Positions 46,393 through 54,223 of a stretch of 61,158 bases of DNA are shown in pieces. This DNA is from Candidatus Bacteroides merdigallinarum (lineage in GTDB: Bacteria > Bacteroidota > Bacteroidia > Bacteroidales > Bacteroidaceae): contig DXBX01000062.1 in assembly GCA_019116285.1 (NCBI GenBank), positions 1-61,158 of the forward strand, given 5' to 3'. The position numbers were made by a program, and so were the translations under genes. The notes under the pieces were generated by a model, which was not told the DNA's origin, searched no databases, and was given only the letters and a program-made list of their open reading frames with translations. Each line of letters starts with the position of its first letter. Within the stretch, counting starts at the first letter, position 1.

Positions 46393-48792
46393 ATGATGAA
46401 CAAGCGAATGATAGGCCTATGGCTGCTCATGCTTGCCGTACTGACCGGATGCACCGGCACGTGGAACACGGCAAGCATCGAAGAAGTGACCTCGAACAAA
46501 AAAGAGAACATCAAGGTGACCCACATACAGTTCTCACCGGACTACAAGCACATCACCCTGGACCTCGACCTGCCCTCCGACCTCAACAACACCCTGCTGT
46601 CCGACACAGACAGCGTACACGTCGTCATCAAGGAAACCACCCGCGGCACAACGGGCAACCAGAATTACTATGACGCAACGCAACCCCAACTGACCAGCAT
46701 CCGCAATGTGGTGAAGGAGGAAACCACCCGGCAAAACCTTAAAATAGTGGCCTTGGTGGACCTCACCCTACCCCAACCGATAGTGGACGAACAGCGGGAA
46801 GCCTTGCAACAGATAAAGAACGTGTATGCCGACGACGAGAAAATACATGTCAGCTTCATGTATGACTGGCAGACCACCAAGCCCATCCCGCTCACCAATT
46901 ATGTGCTGAGAAACTACTTCAACGCCAAGGAAGGTTCGGGCAAATACCTCTTCCGCAGCATCGTAGAGAAGAGAAACGAAATCCTGAATCCCGACCTCTT
47001 TCCCAGCACAGACAACCTGGCGATGCTGGTATTCTCGGACGGCGAGGTCTACGGGGAGGATGACACCCCTTCGGATCCGGACTACTACCAATACAAGGCC
47101 GAACTGGACAAGGCCTATCCGAGGCTCGTGGCAGACACCCTGTCCATCTACTACGTGAACTGTGCCACAAACCCCAATGGCGTGAACATAGAGGCCACTG
47201 GCACCCTGCAACGGATGTGCAAGAATTATGACGGCCTCTACCAGGAACACTTCAACTGGTCTCAACTGGAGGCGGACTTCAAGCGAGCCTTCCAATTAGA
47301 CTATTGCGACTATCGCCTGACCCTGACCAACCCCAACCGGAAAATCTATAAAGGCAATGCACACACCATCCACATCGAGCTTCATGGCCGCGGCGACCAA
47401 CTGATGGCATCGGGCAAGACTGTCTACAAGCTGGGCAATGTCTACAGCCCCATTATCGTCAACGGCGACAAGCAGTTGCTGGTCCTCATACAAGGCTTCG
47501 TCATCATGGCCTCCTTGTGGCTGCTCATCTTCCTTATGGGGCAGTTCATAGTGCCCGCCATCCGCTACCACCTGTTCCGGTCGAAATACGTCGTCCGCTA
47601 CACAGGCAAGGGAATGAGCGCAAGCGGGCATCCCGTGGCCGACATGTGCTACTTCTGCAAGGCCCCGTTCGAGGAGGGCGATGAAATCGTAGTGAAGTGC
47701 ACCCACACCATGCATAAGGACTGCTGGGACGAGAACAACTACCACTGCCCCGAGTACGGCCGCCACTGCAAGGAAGGAGCCTACTACTACAACAGGCACC
47801 AGCTGTTCGACTCGCACAACGCCACCCCCTCCACACGCTGGCTTTTGGTGGGATGTCTGTCCGCCTTTGTGGCATGGGTGGCCTTCACGTCGGGCTACAA
47901 CCGCATCTTCCCGGAAGGCTGGCTGGATGGCATCGTAGACAGCCTGTACAACCTCCGTCTGGGCTTGTCCATCTCCGACGAACAACTGTCCGACTACAAG
48001 GAACAGCTCAACGTCATGCCCTATTTCGGCTTCTGCATCGGCCTCTGCTATTCGCTGTTCTTCAGCATTTCCTCCGAAGGCTGGAAGCAGTCCACCCAAC
48101 GCGTCTGGCTCATCCTGCTGCGCACGGTCATCGGTGCCGTAGGATGCTGGATGTTTTTCGCCGTGGAATGCGTGCTGGCCATCGCGCTGGGCATCACCAC
48201 CTATTCCTACCTCATCGACTGGATTCCATGGACGCTGTCCAGCACCCTCATCCTCTATCTGCTGGCGTGGCGCACGCAAAGCCGGGTGGACAAGCGGGGC
48301 ATTCTCATCTCGTGCATCGCGGGTGTATTCTCCATGAACATCTGGAACTTCCTCTTCATGGATTCCGTGCTGGACTACCGTCTGCTGCTGCTCTTCAGCT
48401 TCGAGTTCTATTCCGTCACCTTGTCTGCCTGTATCTCGCACACGGCTTTCCGGTCCGAGCACTTTTTCCTGGGCATCTCCAAGGGAGTCAAGCCCATAGA
48501 CATCGCACTCTACAAATGGTTCCGTTCCAACCCGCACCGGGTGGTCACGCTGGGCAAATCCGTGGACTGCGACCTGCAAATCACGTGGGACATCCGCAAC
48601 CCCATCAGCCCCATACAAGCCGAGTTGCGGATGGAGAAAGGCCACATCAAAATGTATGCACTGGAGGAGGGCGTATTTGTCCACGGCAAGCCATGGCCAT
48701 TGGGCAAGGGACTGAAACTATTCCATGGAACGAGCTTCACCATCGGCGATACTTTGTTCACCTACAAGGAAAAGGACCTTAACCATTTCTGA
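46393..48792 (+). CDS. vWA-RING-FHA membrane protein, candidate E3 ligase/T6SS hub
   Basis: A 799-residue protein. The start at 46393 puts a signal sequence with lipobox LTGC at Cys20. Residues about 116-290 are vWA-like: a degenerate metal site DLTLP after KIVALV, and VFSDGEVYGED. A membrane helix at about 361-390 leads to a cytosolic zinc finger with ligands Cys419, Cys422, Cys436, His438, His441, Cys444, Cys452 and Cys459. The spacing is that of RING-H2 except that the last pair is CX6C. Five or six more helices (about 481-680) follow, and an FHA domain (about 715-795, LGKSVDCDLQITW, EGVFVHGKPWPLG) ends the protein. The vWA part recalls TssR-type proteins. RING plus E1/E2/Ubl neighbours suggests an E3; FHA suggests phospho-control. 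Confidence 0.75.
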   Translation: MMNKRMIGLWLLMLAVLTGCTGTWNTASIEEVTSNKKENIKVTHIQFSPDYKHITLDLDLPSDLNNTLLSDTDSVHVVIKETTRGTTGNQNYYDATQPQLTSIRNVVKEETTRQNLKIVALVDLTLPQPIVDEQREALQQIKNVYADDEKIHVSFMYDWQTTKPIPLTNYVLRNYFNAKEGSGKYLFRSIVEKRNEILNPDLFPSTDNLAMLVFSDGEVYGEDDTPSDPDYYQYKAELDKAYPRLVADTLSIYYVNCATNPNGVNIEATGTLQRMCKNYDGLYQEHFNWSQLEADFKRAFQLDYCDYRLTLTNPNRKIYKGNAHTIHIELHGRGDQLMASGKTVYKLGNVYSPIIVNGDKQLLVLIQGFVIMASLWLLIFLMGQFIVPAIRYHLFRSKYVVRYTGKGMSASGHPVADMCYFCKAPFEEGDEIVVKCTHTMHKDCWDENNYHCPEYGRHCKEGAYYYNRHQLFDSHNATPSTRWLLVGCLSAFVAWVAFTSGYNRIFPEGWLDGIVDSLYNLRLGLSISDEQLSDYKEQLNVMPYFGFCIGLCYSLFFSISSEGWKQSTQRVWLILLRTVIGAVGCWMFFAVECVLAIALGITTYSYLIDWIPWTLSSTLILYLLAWRTQSRVDKRGILISCIAGVFSMNIWNFLFMDSVLDYRLLLLFSFEFYSVTLSACISHTAFRSEHFFLGISKGVKPIDIALYKWFRSNPHRVVTLGKSVDCDLQITWDIRNPISPIQAELRMEKGHIKMYALEEGVFVHGKPWPLGKGLKLFHGTSFTIGDTLFTYKEKDLNHF

Positions 48793-48800
48793 CCCTATTC

Positions 48801-48834
48801 AAAGCCTCGCCCCCCCCGGCGGGGCTTTATTTTT
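48801..48834 (+). terminator. Rho-independent terminator ending the T6SS operon
   Basis: Arms 48801-48809 and 48820-48828 pair over 9 bp (one G.U) around a C-rich 10-nt loop, followed by ATTTTT. It begins 9 bp after the last gene of the operon and is the first such structure seen downstream of the NusG-like gene. Confidence 0.85.
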
Positions 48835-48869
48835 GCCGGACAAGCTATTAATATCCCAAATTATTGTCG

Positions 48870-48877
48870 TACATTTG
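48870..48877 (+). promoter_or_regulatory. Putative -7 box (TACATTTG) for the P-type ATPase
   Basis: TACATTTG 28 bp before the ATG at 48905, downstream of the T6SS terminator. Predicted leader of about 20 nt. Confidence 0.5.
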
Positions 48878-48904
48878 CCCCCGAAACCTAAACAAGGCTT
48901 GTTA

Positions 48905-51598
48905 ATGAACCCAATGAAAGAGAATTACTATCACGTCGGCCTGACCGACGAAGAGGTACGGAAAAGCCGTGCCGAACACGGTGTCAACCTGATGACGCCC
49001 CCCAAACGCCCCTCTATGTGGAAACTGTACCTGGAGAAATTCCAGGACCCGGTGGTCAAGGTGCTGCTCGTAGCCGCCTTCTTCTCACTGGTCATCTCCA
49101 TCGTAGAGAACGAATATGCCGAGACCATCGGCATCATCGCCGCCATCCTGCTGGCCACGGGCATCGGATTTTTCTTCGAATACGACGCCAACAAGAAGTT
49201 CGACCTCCTGAACCAGGTCAACGAGGAAACGAAAGTAAAAGTAATCCGTAACGGGCACGTGCAGGAGATCCCCCGCAAGGATGTGGTCGTGGGCGACATC
49301 GTTGTGCTGGAGACCGGCGAGGAAGTGCCTGCCGACGGCCAACTGTTCGAATCCATCTCCCTGCAAGTCAATGAGTCAAACCTGACGGGCGAGCCCGTCG
49401 TGAGCAAGACGACCGTCGAGGCCGACTTCGATGAAGACGCCACCTATGCCTCCAACCGCGTGCTGCGCGGCACCACCGTAGTGGACGGACACGGTTCGAT
49501 GTGCGTGGATGCCGTGGGCGATGCCACGGAGATAGGCAAGGTGGCCCGACAGAGCACCGAGCAGACCACCGAGCCCACCCCGCTGAACATCCAGCTGACA
49601 CGCCTGGCCAACCTCATCGGCAAGATAGGCTTCACTGCCGCCGGACTGGCCTTTGCCATCTTCTTCATCAAGGATGTGTTGCTGCACTATGACTTCTCTT
49701 CCTTCCATACCTTCAACGACTGGCTGCCTGCCTTGAAGCAGACTCTGCAATACTTTATGATGGCCGTTACCCTGATTGTGGTGGCCGTGCCCGAGGGATT
49801 ACCCATGAGCGTCACGCTCAGTCTGGCACTCAATATGCGGCGTATGCTGTCTACCAACAACCTGGTGCGCAAGATGCACGCCTGCGAGACGATGGGCGCC
49901 ATCACCACCATCTGCACCGACAAAACGGGCACCCTGACGCAGAACCTGATGCAGGTGCACGAGCCCAACTTCTACGCGCTGAAGAACCGTGGCGAACTGG
50001 GCGAAGACGACATCAGCCACCTCGTGGCCGAAGGCATCAGCGCCAACTCCACCGCCTTCCTCGAAGAGACCGCCCCGGGTGAGAAGCCCAAAGGCGTGGG
50101 TAACCCCACCGAAGTGGCCCTGCTGCTCTGGCTCAACAGACAGGGCCGGGACTACCTGCCGTTGCGCGAGAATGCCCAAGTGCTGGACCAGCTGACTTTC
50201 TCCACCGAACGAAAATATATGGCCACACTGGTACAGTCGCCCCTGCTGGGCAAGAAGGTACTCTACGTAAAGGGTGCGCCGGAAATCGTGCTGGGCAAGT
50301 GCAAGGACGTGGTTCTGGACGGCCAGCGCGTGGATGCCACCGAATACCGCTCCACCGTGGACCAGCAACTGCTGACCTACCAGAATATGGCGATGCGCAC
50401 ACTGGGCTTCGCCTATAAGATTGTAGATGACAATGCAAAACAGGACTGCGTAGAGCTGGCCGGCAACAACGACCTCTCCTTCCTGGGCATTGTGGCCATC
50501 AGCGACCCCATCCGTCCGGACGTGCCCGCTGCCGTGGGCAAGTGCCAGTCCGCCGGCATCAGCGTGAAGATTGTCACGGGCGATACGCCGGGCACCGCCA
50601 CGGAGATTGCCCGACAGATTGGCTTGTGGAAGCCCGAGGACACGGAGCGCAACCGCATCACCGGTGCCGCCTTTGCCGAGCTCTCCGACGAAGAGGCCTT
50701 GGACCGTGTGCTGGACTTGAAGATTATGTCGCGTGCCCGGCCTACAGACAAGCAACGCCTCGTACAGCTGCTCCAGAAGAAAGGTGCCGTAGTGGCCGTG
50801 ACCGGCGACGGCACCAACGACGCTCCCGCCCTGAATCACGCACAGGTGGGCCTCTCCATGGGTACGGGTACTTCCGTGGCCAAGGAAGCCAGTGACATCA
50901 CCCTGCTGGACGACTCCTTCAACAGCATCGCAACGGCCGTCATGTGGGGACGCTCGCTCTACAAGAATATCCAGCGCTTCATCGTCTTCCAGCTCACCAT
51001 CAACTTCGTGGCCCTGTTCATCGTGCTGCTCGGCTCGCTCATCGGCACCGAACTGCCGCTGACGGTGACACAGATGTTGTGGGTGAACCTCATCATGGAC
51101 ACCTTCGCCGCCCTGGCCCTGGCCTCCATCCCGCCCAGCGAGGATGTGATGCAGGAGAAGCCCCGCAAGAGCACGGACTTCATCATCACCCGCCCCATGT
51201 GGTGGAACATTATCGGCGTGGGCATCGTCTTCCTCGTCGTTCTGATGGGCATGCTCTGGTACTACAACCACACCCCCGGCGGCATGACGACCTACGACCT
51301 CACTGTGTTCTTTACCTTCTTCGTGATGTTGCAGTTCTGGAACCTGTTCAACGCACGGGTGTTCGGCACGAATCATTCGGCTTTCAGCCACCTCTCCAAA
51401 TCCTACGGTATGGAGCTGATTATACTGGCCATCATCGTAGGCCAGGTGCTCATCGTGCAGTACGGCGGCGCCGTGTTCCGCACCGTGCCCCTCGACGGCA
51501 TGACGTGGCTGCAGATTGTGGCTCTCTCGTCCTGCGTGCTGTGGGTAGGCGAAATCTACCGGGGTGTGAAACGCTTAATGAGCAAGAGACATGCTTGA
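48905..51598 (+). CDS. P-type Ca2+-transporting ATPase (PMCA-like)
   Basis: An 897-residue P-type ATPase (a start at 48914 is also possible). An N-terminal cation-ATPase domain is followed by membrane helices, the actuator loop NLTGEPVVSK, the ion-binding helix VVAVPEGLPMSVTLSLALNM, the phosphorylation site CTDKTGTLTQN, and the hinge TGDGTNDAPALNHAQVGLSM. A C-terminal bundle of membrane helices completes it. The PEGLP motif and length point to a plasma-membrane Ca2+ pump type. Its end overlaps the HAD gene by 8 nt. Confidence 0.93.
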   Translation: MNPMKENYYHVGLTDEEVRKSRAEHGVNLMTPPKRPSMWKLYLEKFQDPVVKVLLVAAFFSLVISIVENEYAETIGIIAAILLATGIGFFFEYDANKKFDLLNQVNEETKVKVIRNGHVQEIPRKDVVVGDIVVLETGEEVPADGQLFESISLQVNESNLTGEPVVSKTTVEADFDEDATYASNRVLRGTTVVDGHGSMCVDAVGDATEIGKVARQSTEQTTEPTPLNIQLTRLANLIGKIGFTAAGLAFAIFFIKDVLLHYDFSSFHTFNDWLPALKQTLQYFMMAVTLIVVAVPEGLPMSVTLSLALNMRRMLSTNNLVRKMHACETMGAITTICTDKTGTLTQNLMQVHEPNFYALKNRGELGEDDISHLVAEGISANSTAFLEETAPGEKPKGVGNPTEVALLLWLNRQGRDYLPLRENAQVLDQLTFSTERKYMATLVQSPLLGKKVLYVKGAPEIVLGKCKDVVLDGQRVDATEYRSTVDQQLLTYQNMAMRTLGFAYKIVDDNAKQDCVELAGNNDLSFLGIVAISDPIRPDVPAAVGKCQSAGISVKIVTGDTPGTATEIARQIGLWKPEDTERNRITGAAFAELSDEEALDRVLDLKIMSRARPTDKQRLVQLLQKKGAVVAVTGDGTNDAPALNHAQVGLSMGTGTSVAKEASDITLLDDSFNSIATAVMWGRSLYKNIQRFIVFQLTINFVALFIVLLGSLIGTELPLTVTQMLWVNLIMDTFAALALASIPPSEDVMQEKPRKSTDFIITRPMWWNIIGVGIVFLVVLMGMLWYYNHTPGGMTTYDLTVFFTFFVMLQFWNLFNARVFGTNHSAFSHLSKSYGMELIILAIIVGQVLIVQYGGAVFRTVPLDGMTWLQIVALSSCVLWVGEIYRGVKRLMSKRHA

Positions 51599-52208
51599 CG
51601 GACGCATTAAGAACTTGCTGATAGACTTTGGCGGCGTGTTGATCGACCTCGACCGCCGCCGTTGTCTCGAGCACTTCCGCCAACTGGGAATGCCCGACGT
51701 GGAGAACCTGCTGCACGACTGTCATCAGACGGGATTCTTCCAGCTGCACGAAAGGGGAGAGCTCTCGGACGCCGACTTCCGCGAACGCATCCGCCAAGCC
51801 ATCGGCCGACCCGTAGGAGACGAGGCTATCGACGAGGCGTGGAACAGTTTCCTGGACGGCATCCCTGCCTACAAGCTGGACTTCCTGCTGGAACTGCGCA
51901 AGCGCTACAAAGTCTGCCTGCTGAGCAACACCAACGCCATTCATTGGGACTACGCCTGTGCGCACGACTTCGCCCGGGACGGCCACCGCGTGGAAGACTA
52001 CTTCGACCGCATCTACCTCTCCTATAAGATGAAGATGGCCAAGCCCGACGCGGAGATTTTCCGGGCCGTGCTGGCCGACGCCGGACTGGCACCGGAAGAA
52101 ACCCTGTTCATCGACGACTCCGATGCCAACTGCCGCACGGCCCGCTCGCTCGGCATCGACACCTATACCCCCCAGGCCCATGAGGATTGGCGACATCTGT
52201 TCCAATAA
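51591..52208 (+). CDS. HAD-superfamily phosphatase (HAD-IA)
   Basis: A 205-residue HAD hydrolase. Motif I reads IDFGGVLID, as in the YihX-like group where the second Asp is replaced by Gly. Motif II is LLSNTN, motif III the Lys in KMKMAKPDAEIF, and motif IV FIDDSDAN. A helical cap lies between motifs I and II. It overlaps the ATPase gene by 8 nt and ribF by 29 nt. A sugar-phosphate or FMN-type substrate is possible; the link to ribF is positional only. Confidence 0.9.
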   Translation: MLDGRIKNLLIDFGGVLIDLDRRRCLEHFRQLGMPDVENLLHDCHQTGFFQLHERGELSDADFRERIRQAIGRPVGDEAIDEAWNSFLDGIPAYKLDFLLELRKRYKVCLLSNTNAIHWDYACAHDFARDGHRVEDYFDRIYLSYKMKMAKPDAEIFRAVLADAGLAPEETLFIDDSDANCRTARSLGIDTYTPQAHEDWRHLFQ

Positions 52209-53103
52209 CCCTCCCAGCGTGGCCACCATTGGCTTCTTCGACGGTGTGCACCGGGGCCACCGCTTCCTCGTCGACCAGGTACGGCACGAGGCGGCGGCAC
52301 ACGGCCTGGAGTCGGCGGTCGTCACCTTCCCCGTCCATCCGCGCCAGGTGCTGCAGAGCGACTATCGCCCCAAGCTGCTGACCACGCCGCAGGAGAAACT
52401 TGCCCTGCTGGAACAGACGGGCGTGGGCACCTGTATTTTGTTGGATTTTACCCTCCACTTGGCCTCCCTCTCCGCCCGCGAGTTCATGGAGGTGCTGAAA
52501 CATCGCTACCACATCCGCTCCTTGGTCATCGGCTACGACCACCGTTTCGGCCACAACCGAAGCGAGGGCTTCGACGACTACGTGCGCTACGGCCGGGAAC
52601 TGGGCATCGACATCCGGCCCGCCGAGGCTTTCCGCCTGCCCGACGCCCCGGACGGCGCTCCGGTCAGCTCTTCGCTGATACGCCGCCTGCTGCTGGCGGG
52701 CGATGTGGCACAAGCCGCCACGTGCCTGGGCTACCCCTACTTCCTGAACGGCACGGTAGTCAGCGGACGGCGCATCGGCCATCAACTGGGCTATCCCACC
52801 GCCAACCTGCAACCGGACCACCCGGACAAGATTGTCCCCGCCAACGGTGTCTATGCCGTCCGCGTGGAGACGGAGGGCCGGACCTACGGCGGCATGCTGA
52901 ACATCGGCCGGCGCCCCACCCTGGATAACGGAGACGACCGCAGCATCGAAGTGCATATCTTTGATTTCGACCGCAACATCTACCAAGAGCCCCTGCGCCT
53001 GTCCTTCATCCGCCGCATCCGCGAGGAACGACGCTTTGCCTCCGTGGACGAGCTGGCCGAACAGCTGCATCGCGACGCCGCGACCATCCGCGCCCTGCTG
53101 TAG
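52180..53103 (+). CDS. ribF: Bifunctional riboflavin kinase/FAD synthetase
   Basis: A 307-residue RibF. The start at 52180 gives MRIGDICSNN; an earlier frame start would add unrelated residues. The FAD synthetase half has IGFFDGVHRGHRFLV and GYDHRFGHNRSEG, and SSSLIRRLLLAGDV closes it. The riboflavin kinase half has RRIGHQLGYPTANL and ANGVYAVRV. Together they make FMN and FAD from riboflavin. The overlap with the HAD gene suggests co-translation. The fumarate reductase flavoprotein nearby uses FAD. Confidence 0.95.
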   Translation: MRIGDICSNNPPSVATIGFFDGVHRGHRFLVDQVRHEAAAHGLESAVVTFPVHPRQVLQSDYRPKLLTTPQEKLALLEQTGVGTCILLDFTLHLASLSAREFMEVLKHRYHIRSLVIGYDHRFGHNRSEGFDDYVRYGRELGIDIRPAEAFRLPDAPDGAPVSSSLIRRLLLAGDVAQAATCLGYPYFLNGTVVSGRRIGHQLGYPTANLQPDHPDKIVPANGVYAVRVETEGRTYGGMLNIGRRPTLDNGDDRSIEVHIFDFDRNIYQEPLRLSFIRRIREERRFASVDELAEQLHRDAATIRALL

Positions 53104-53123
53104 CCCCCTCCCCCAGCCTTGCC

Positions 53124-54083
53124 ATGAAGAATTACCTGAAAAACTTCCTTTATTTCTCGCGCACGGAGCGGCGCGGCATCCTGATGTTATGTACGCTCAT
53201 CCTGCTGGTGCTGGGTTTCACGGTCTGCCACAGGCACTTCCGGGACAAGTCTGCCTGCCTTTCTGCCGAGGATAAGGCCCTCCGGGCACAGATGCAAGAG
53301 GAATACGCTGAGTTTATGGCTTCCCTGCATGAAGAGGCAAAGGCCCGTCCGCCGCACACACACTCTGCAGACAGATACCGCAATGATTTCCGGGCATCCC
53401 CGGCTCTGACCCCGGCTCCCTTCGACCCGAACACGACGGACAGCGCCGGCTTCCGCCGCCTGGGTCTGCCCGGCTGGATGGCCCGCAACATCGTGCATTA
53501 CCGCGAGAAGGGCGGCCGCTTCCGCCGGCCCGAAGACTTCCGCCGGATTTACGGCCTGACGGAGGAGCAATACCACATCCTCCGCCCCTATATCCGCATC
53601 GCGCCGGAAGACACCGCCAGATTGGCCGTACCCCGGATCTACACAAGCCCGTCCGACACCATCGCCCCGGACCGTCCCGCCAAGTATCCCGCCGGCACGG
53701 TGGTCGAACTGAACCGCGCCGACACCACCGAACTGATGCGCATCCCCGGCATAGGCAGCGCCATCGCCCGCCTCATCGTCGGCTACCGCCAACGCCTGGG
53801 CGGCTTCTACACCCTAGGGCAATTAGAGGAAATCAACCTGAACCCCGAACCGCTGCGCCCTTGGCTGCGCATTGACACCACCGCCATCCGCCGCCTCAAC
53901 CTCAACCGCGTCAGCATAGACCGCCTGCGTCGCCACCCCTACTTCAGCTTCTACCAGGCACGGGCCATCGTGGAGCGGCGCCGGAAGCACGGCCCCCTGC
54001 GCAGCATGAAGGCCTTCACCCTCTACGAGGAGTTCACGCCCGCGGACTTCGAGCGGCAACGGCACTACATCTGCTTCGAGTGA
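53124..54083 (+). CDS. Membrane-anchored helix-hairpin-helix protein
   Basis: A 319-residue protein. One N-terminal membrane helix (GILMLCTLILLVLGFTVCH) is followed by three helix-hairpin-helix segments: FRRLGLPGWMARNIVHYREK, the clear ComEA-like LNRADTTELMRIPGIGSAIA, and FSFYQARAIVERRRKHGPLR. Such motifs bind DNA without sequence specificity. ComEA-type proteins act in DNA uptake, but no competence genes are nearby. It lies 20 bp after ribF. Confidence 0.85.
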   Translation: MKNYLKNFLYFSRTERRGILMLCTLILLVLGFTVCHRHFRDKSACLSAEDKALRAQMQEEYAEFMASLHEEAKARPPHTHSADRYRNDFRASPALTPAPFDPNTTDSAGFRRLGLPGWMARNIVHYREKGGRFRRPEDFRRIYGLTEEQYHILRPYIRIAPEDTARLAVPRIYTSPSDTIAPDRPAKYPAGTVVELNRADTTELMRIPGIGSAIARLIVGYRQRLGGFYTLGQLEEINLNPEPLRPWLRIDTTAIRRLNLNRVSIDRLRRHPYFSFYQARAIVERRRKHGPLRSMKAFTLYEEFTPADFERQRHYICFE

Positions 54084-54183
54084 ACACCCGCCTTGCCCCA
54101 TTCACACCGCAGTATTGCGGAACGCGAGCGCGGATACCGCCCATTTTTTTGCCTTCACAGCCGGAGAAAACCCGAACATTGAC

Positions 54184-54191
54184 TAACTTTG
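54184..54191 (+). promoter_or_regulatory. Putative -7 box (TAACTTTG) for the GH110 gene
   Basis: TAACTTTG with an expected start near 54198, 26 bp before the ATG at 54224. The earlier in-frame ATG at 54209 would then have almost no leader. Confidence 0.5.
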
Positions 54192-54223
54192 CAAACAATT
54201 ATACAATCATGCAACCCGCTTAT

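Noticed and set aside
37405..48792. JAB-type deubiquitinase within the cascade
   Set aside because: No gene in this stretch shows the Glu...His-x-His...Asp metal-binding pattern.
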